Shown: piece after piece, positions 63,485 to 64,000 of the stretch
Layout: each line of letters opens with the position of its first letter
How positions within the stretch are numbered: the stretch's first letter is position 1
Notes under the pieces: model-generated
Told to the model about the DNA's origin: nothing
What the model saw: the letters and a program-made list of their open reading frames with translations, nothing else
Database searches by the model: none
Made by a program: the position numbers and the translations under genes
Assembly: GCA_964016875.1 (NCBI GenBank)
Contig: OZ024721.1
Span: forward strand, 10,718,109 to 10,782,108
DNA: 64,000 nucleotides
Reading direction: 5' to 3'
Source of the DNA: Fallopia convolvulus
Lineage: Eukaryota > Streptophyta > Magnoliopsida > Caryophyllales > Polygonaceae

Positions 63485-64000
63485 AGGAAGCTAGAATTTT
63501 GGTTTAGTTGGTGAAAATTGTAATGGTTATCGTGTGAAGCATCACCACTAACCCCTGATGGGCATCCACTACTTGATGTCTCAATATCTGTAAAGTCGGT
63601 TCACAAATAGTTAACAAATAGTTCAAAAAAATAGTACTATGAGTTCAAAATAAAAAATGCACCTGTAAATCTTGTCATGTGAAAACCATATAAACAACAC
63701 ACACATCAAACACAATGTCTAACATGAATTTCAACACACCATACAAAGCAATTAACATTCAAATTGAAAAGGACAAATCAACTACCATCTATAATTCAAA
63801 AACAAAACCTAAACTTAGTTAGGCATTTTGTCGAACAGGTTGTAGGCTATATTCAATAAAAGTGTGAAACATGAGATTGAGATTTGATCTGTCAAAATTT
63901 GATCTAAGCTTGAATAGAATATATCAAATCCTCTAGAAATTGAAGTAAATTTACAGAAATTGAAGACAAAAGTAGGATCAAGTTGAAAATTATCAAAAGT
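63485..64000. other. Upstream part of the FAR1-type element, cut by the window end
   Basis: No ORF of note. TTAGGCATTTTGTCGAAC at 63820-63837 is the reverse complement of the segment at 48827-48844. AGTTCAAA-type words are frequent at 63600-63660. Confidence 0.5.

Larger units (their letters stand above)
60188..64000. mobile_element. FAR1-type Mutator-like element (right end outside window)
   Basis: The left end GGGCATGGTTCCGGTGAGGA with ACCACCCTTATGGTGAGGAT is of a type seen at the termini of plant Mutator-like elements. Inside, on the minus strand, are remains of a FAR1-type transposase (62483-63484). On the plus strand is a short acidic ORF of unknown origin. The right TIR and TSD are not in the window, so the assignment rests on the transposase and the left end. 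Confidence 0.55.

Overview
This window is nuclear DNA of a flowering plant (probably a eudicot; species not identifiable from the sequence). The evidence is the mix of plant-type repeats: Tat/Retand and Athila-like Ty3/gypsy elements, Ty1/copia relics, plant L1-type LINEs with a 3' RNase H, tRNA-derived SINEs, Mutator-, hAT- and mariner-like inverted-repeat elements, and a FAR1-type Mutator transposase. Only one intact host gene is visible: an intronless BAHD acyltransferase on the minus strand at 22306-23613.

Layout. 1-12983: 3' part of a Retand-like Ty3/gypsy element, with gag tail and protease, a four-fold tandem amplification of a 795-bp protease/RT block, RT/RNase H/second RNase H/integrase, two minisatellites, an antisense intron-containing ORF and a 3' LTR. 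12984-16252: Athila-like non-autonomous element (minus strand) with tRNA-Asp-type PBS. 16253-~18480: 5' end of another minus-strand LTR element. 18914-21071: 5'-truncated LINE with a 12-bp TSD. 21122-21730: two SINE-like copies. 22306-23740: BAHD gene and promoter. 24921-25694: copia-type solo LTR with 5-bp TSD. 28420-31700: decayed copia element split by an inverted-repeat element (29334-30521, 10-bp TSD). 31921-34322: minus-strand 5'-truncated LINE with 17-bp TSD. 36280-46072: full-length decayed LINE split by a gag-less Ty3/gypsy element (39816-43990, TSD AATGC); this LINE sits in an older LINE fragment (46090-47222). 47397-47894: mariner-type MITE holding a second MITE built around a 20-bp minisatellite. 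48258-51603: Mutator-like element with two tRNA-like sequences and a nested hAT-type MITE (50156-50940, 8-bp TSD). 51959-58465: a three-LTR tandem array of a Tat-type non-autonomous element, bounded by one TSD. 60188-64000: FAR1-type Mutator element, right end outside the window.

Target-site duplications were read by eye for most insertions, so the nesting order can be given with some confidence. No new enzymatic system is apparent. The most unusual items are structural: (i) four-fold amplification of an already defective RT block inside the Retand element, (ii) the LTR-internal-LTR-internal-LTR array under a single TSD, (iii) the MITE consisting of perfect 38-bp TIRs around a 20-bp minisatellite, and (iv) a shared sequence linking the non-autonomous Mutator-like element to the FAR1-type element 12 kb away. 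Percent identities, copy numbers and species assignment could not be computed here.
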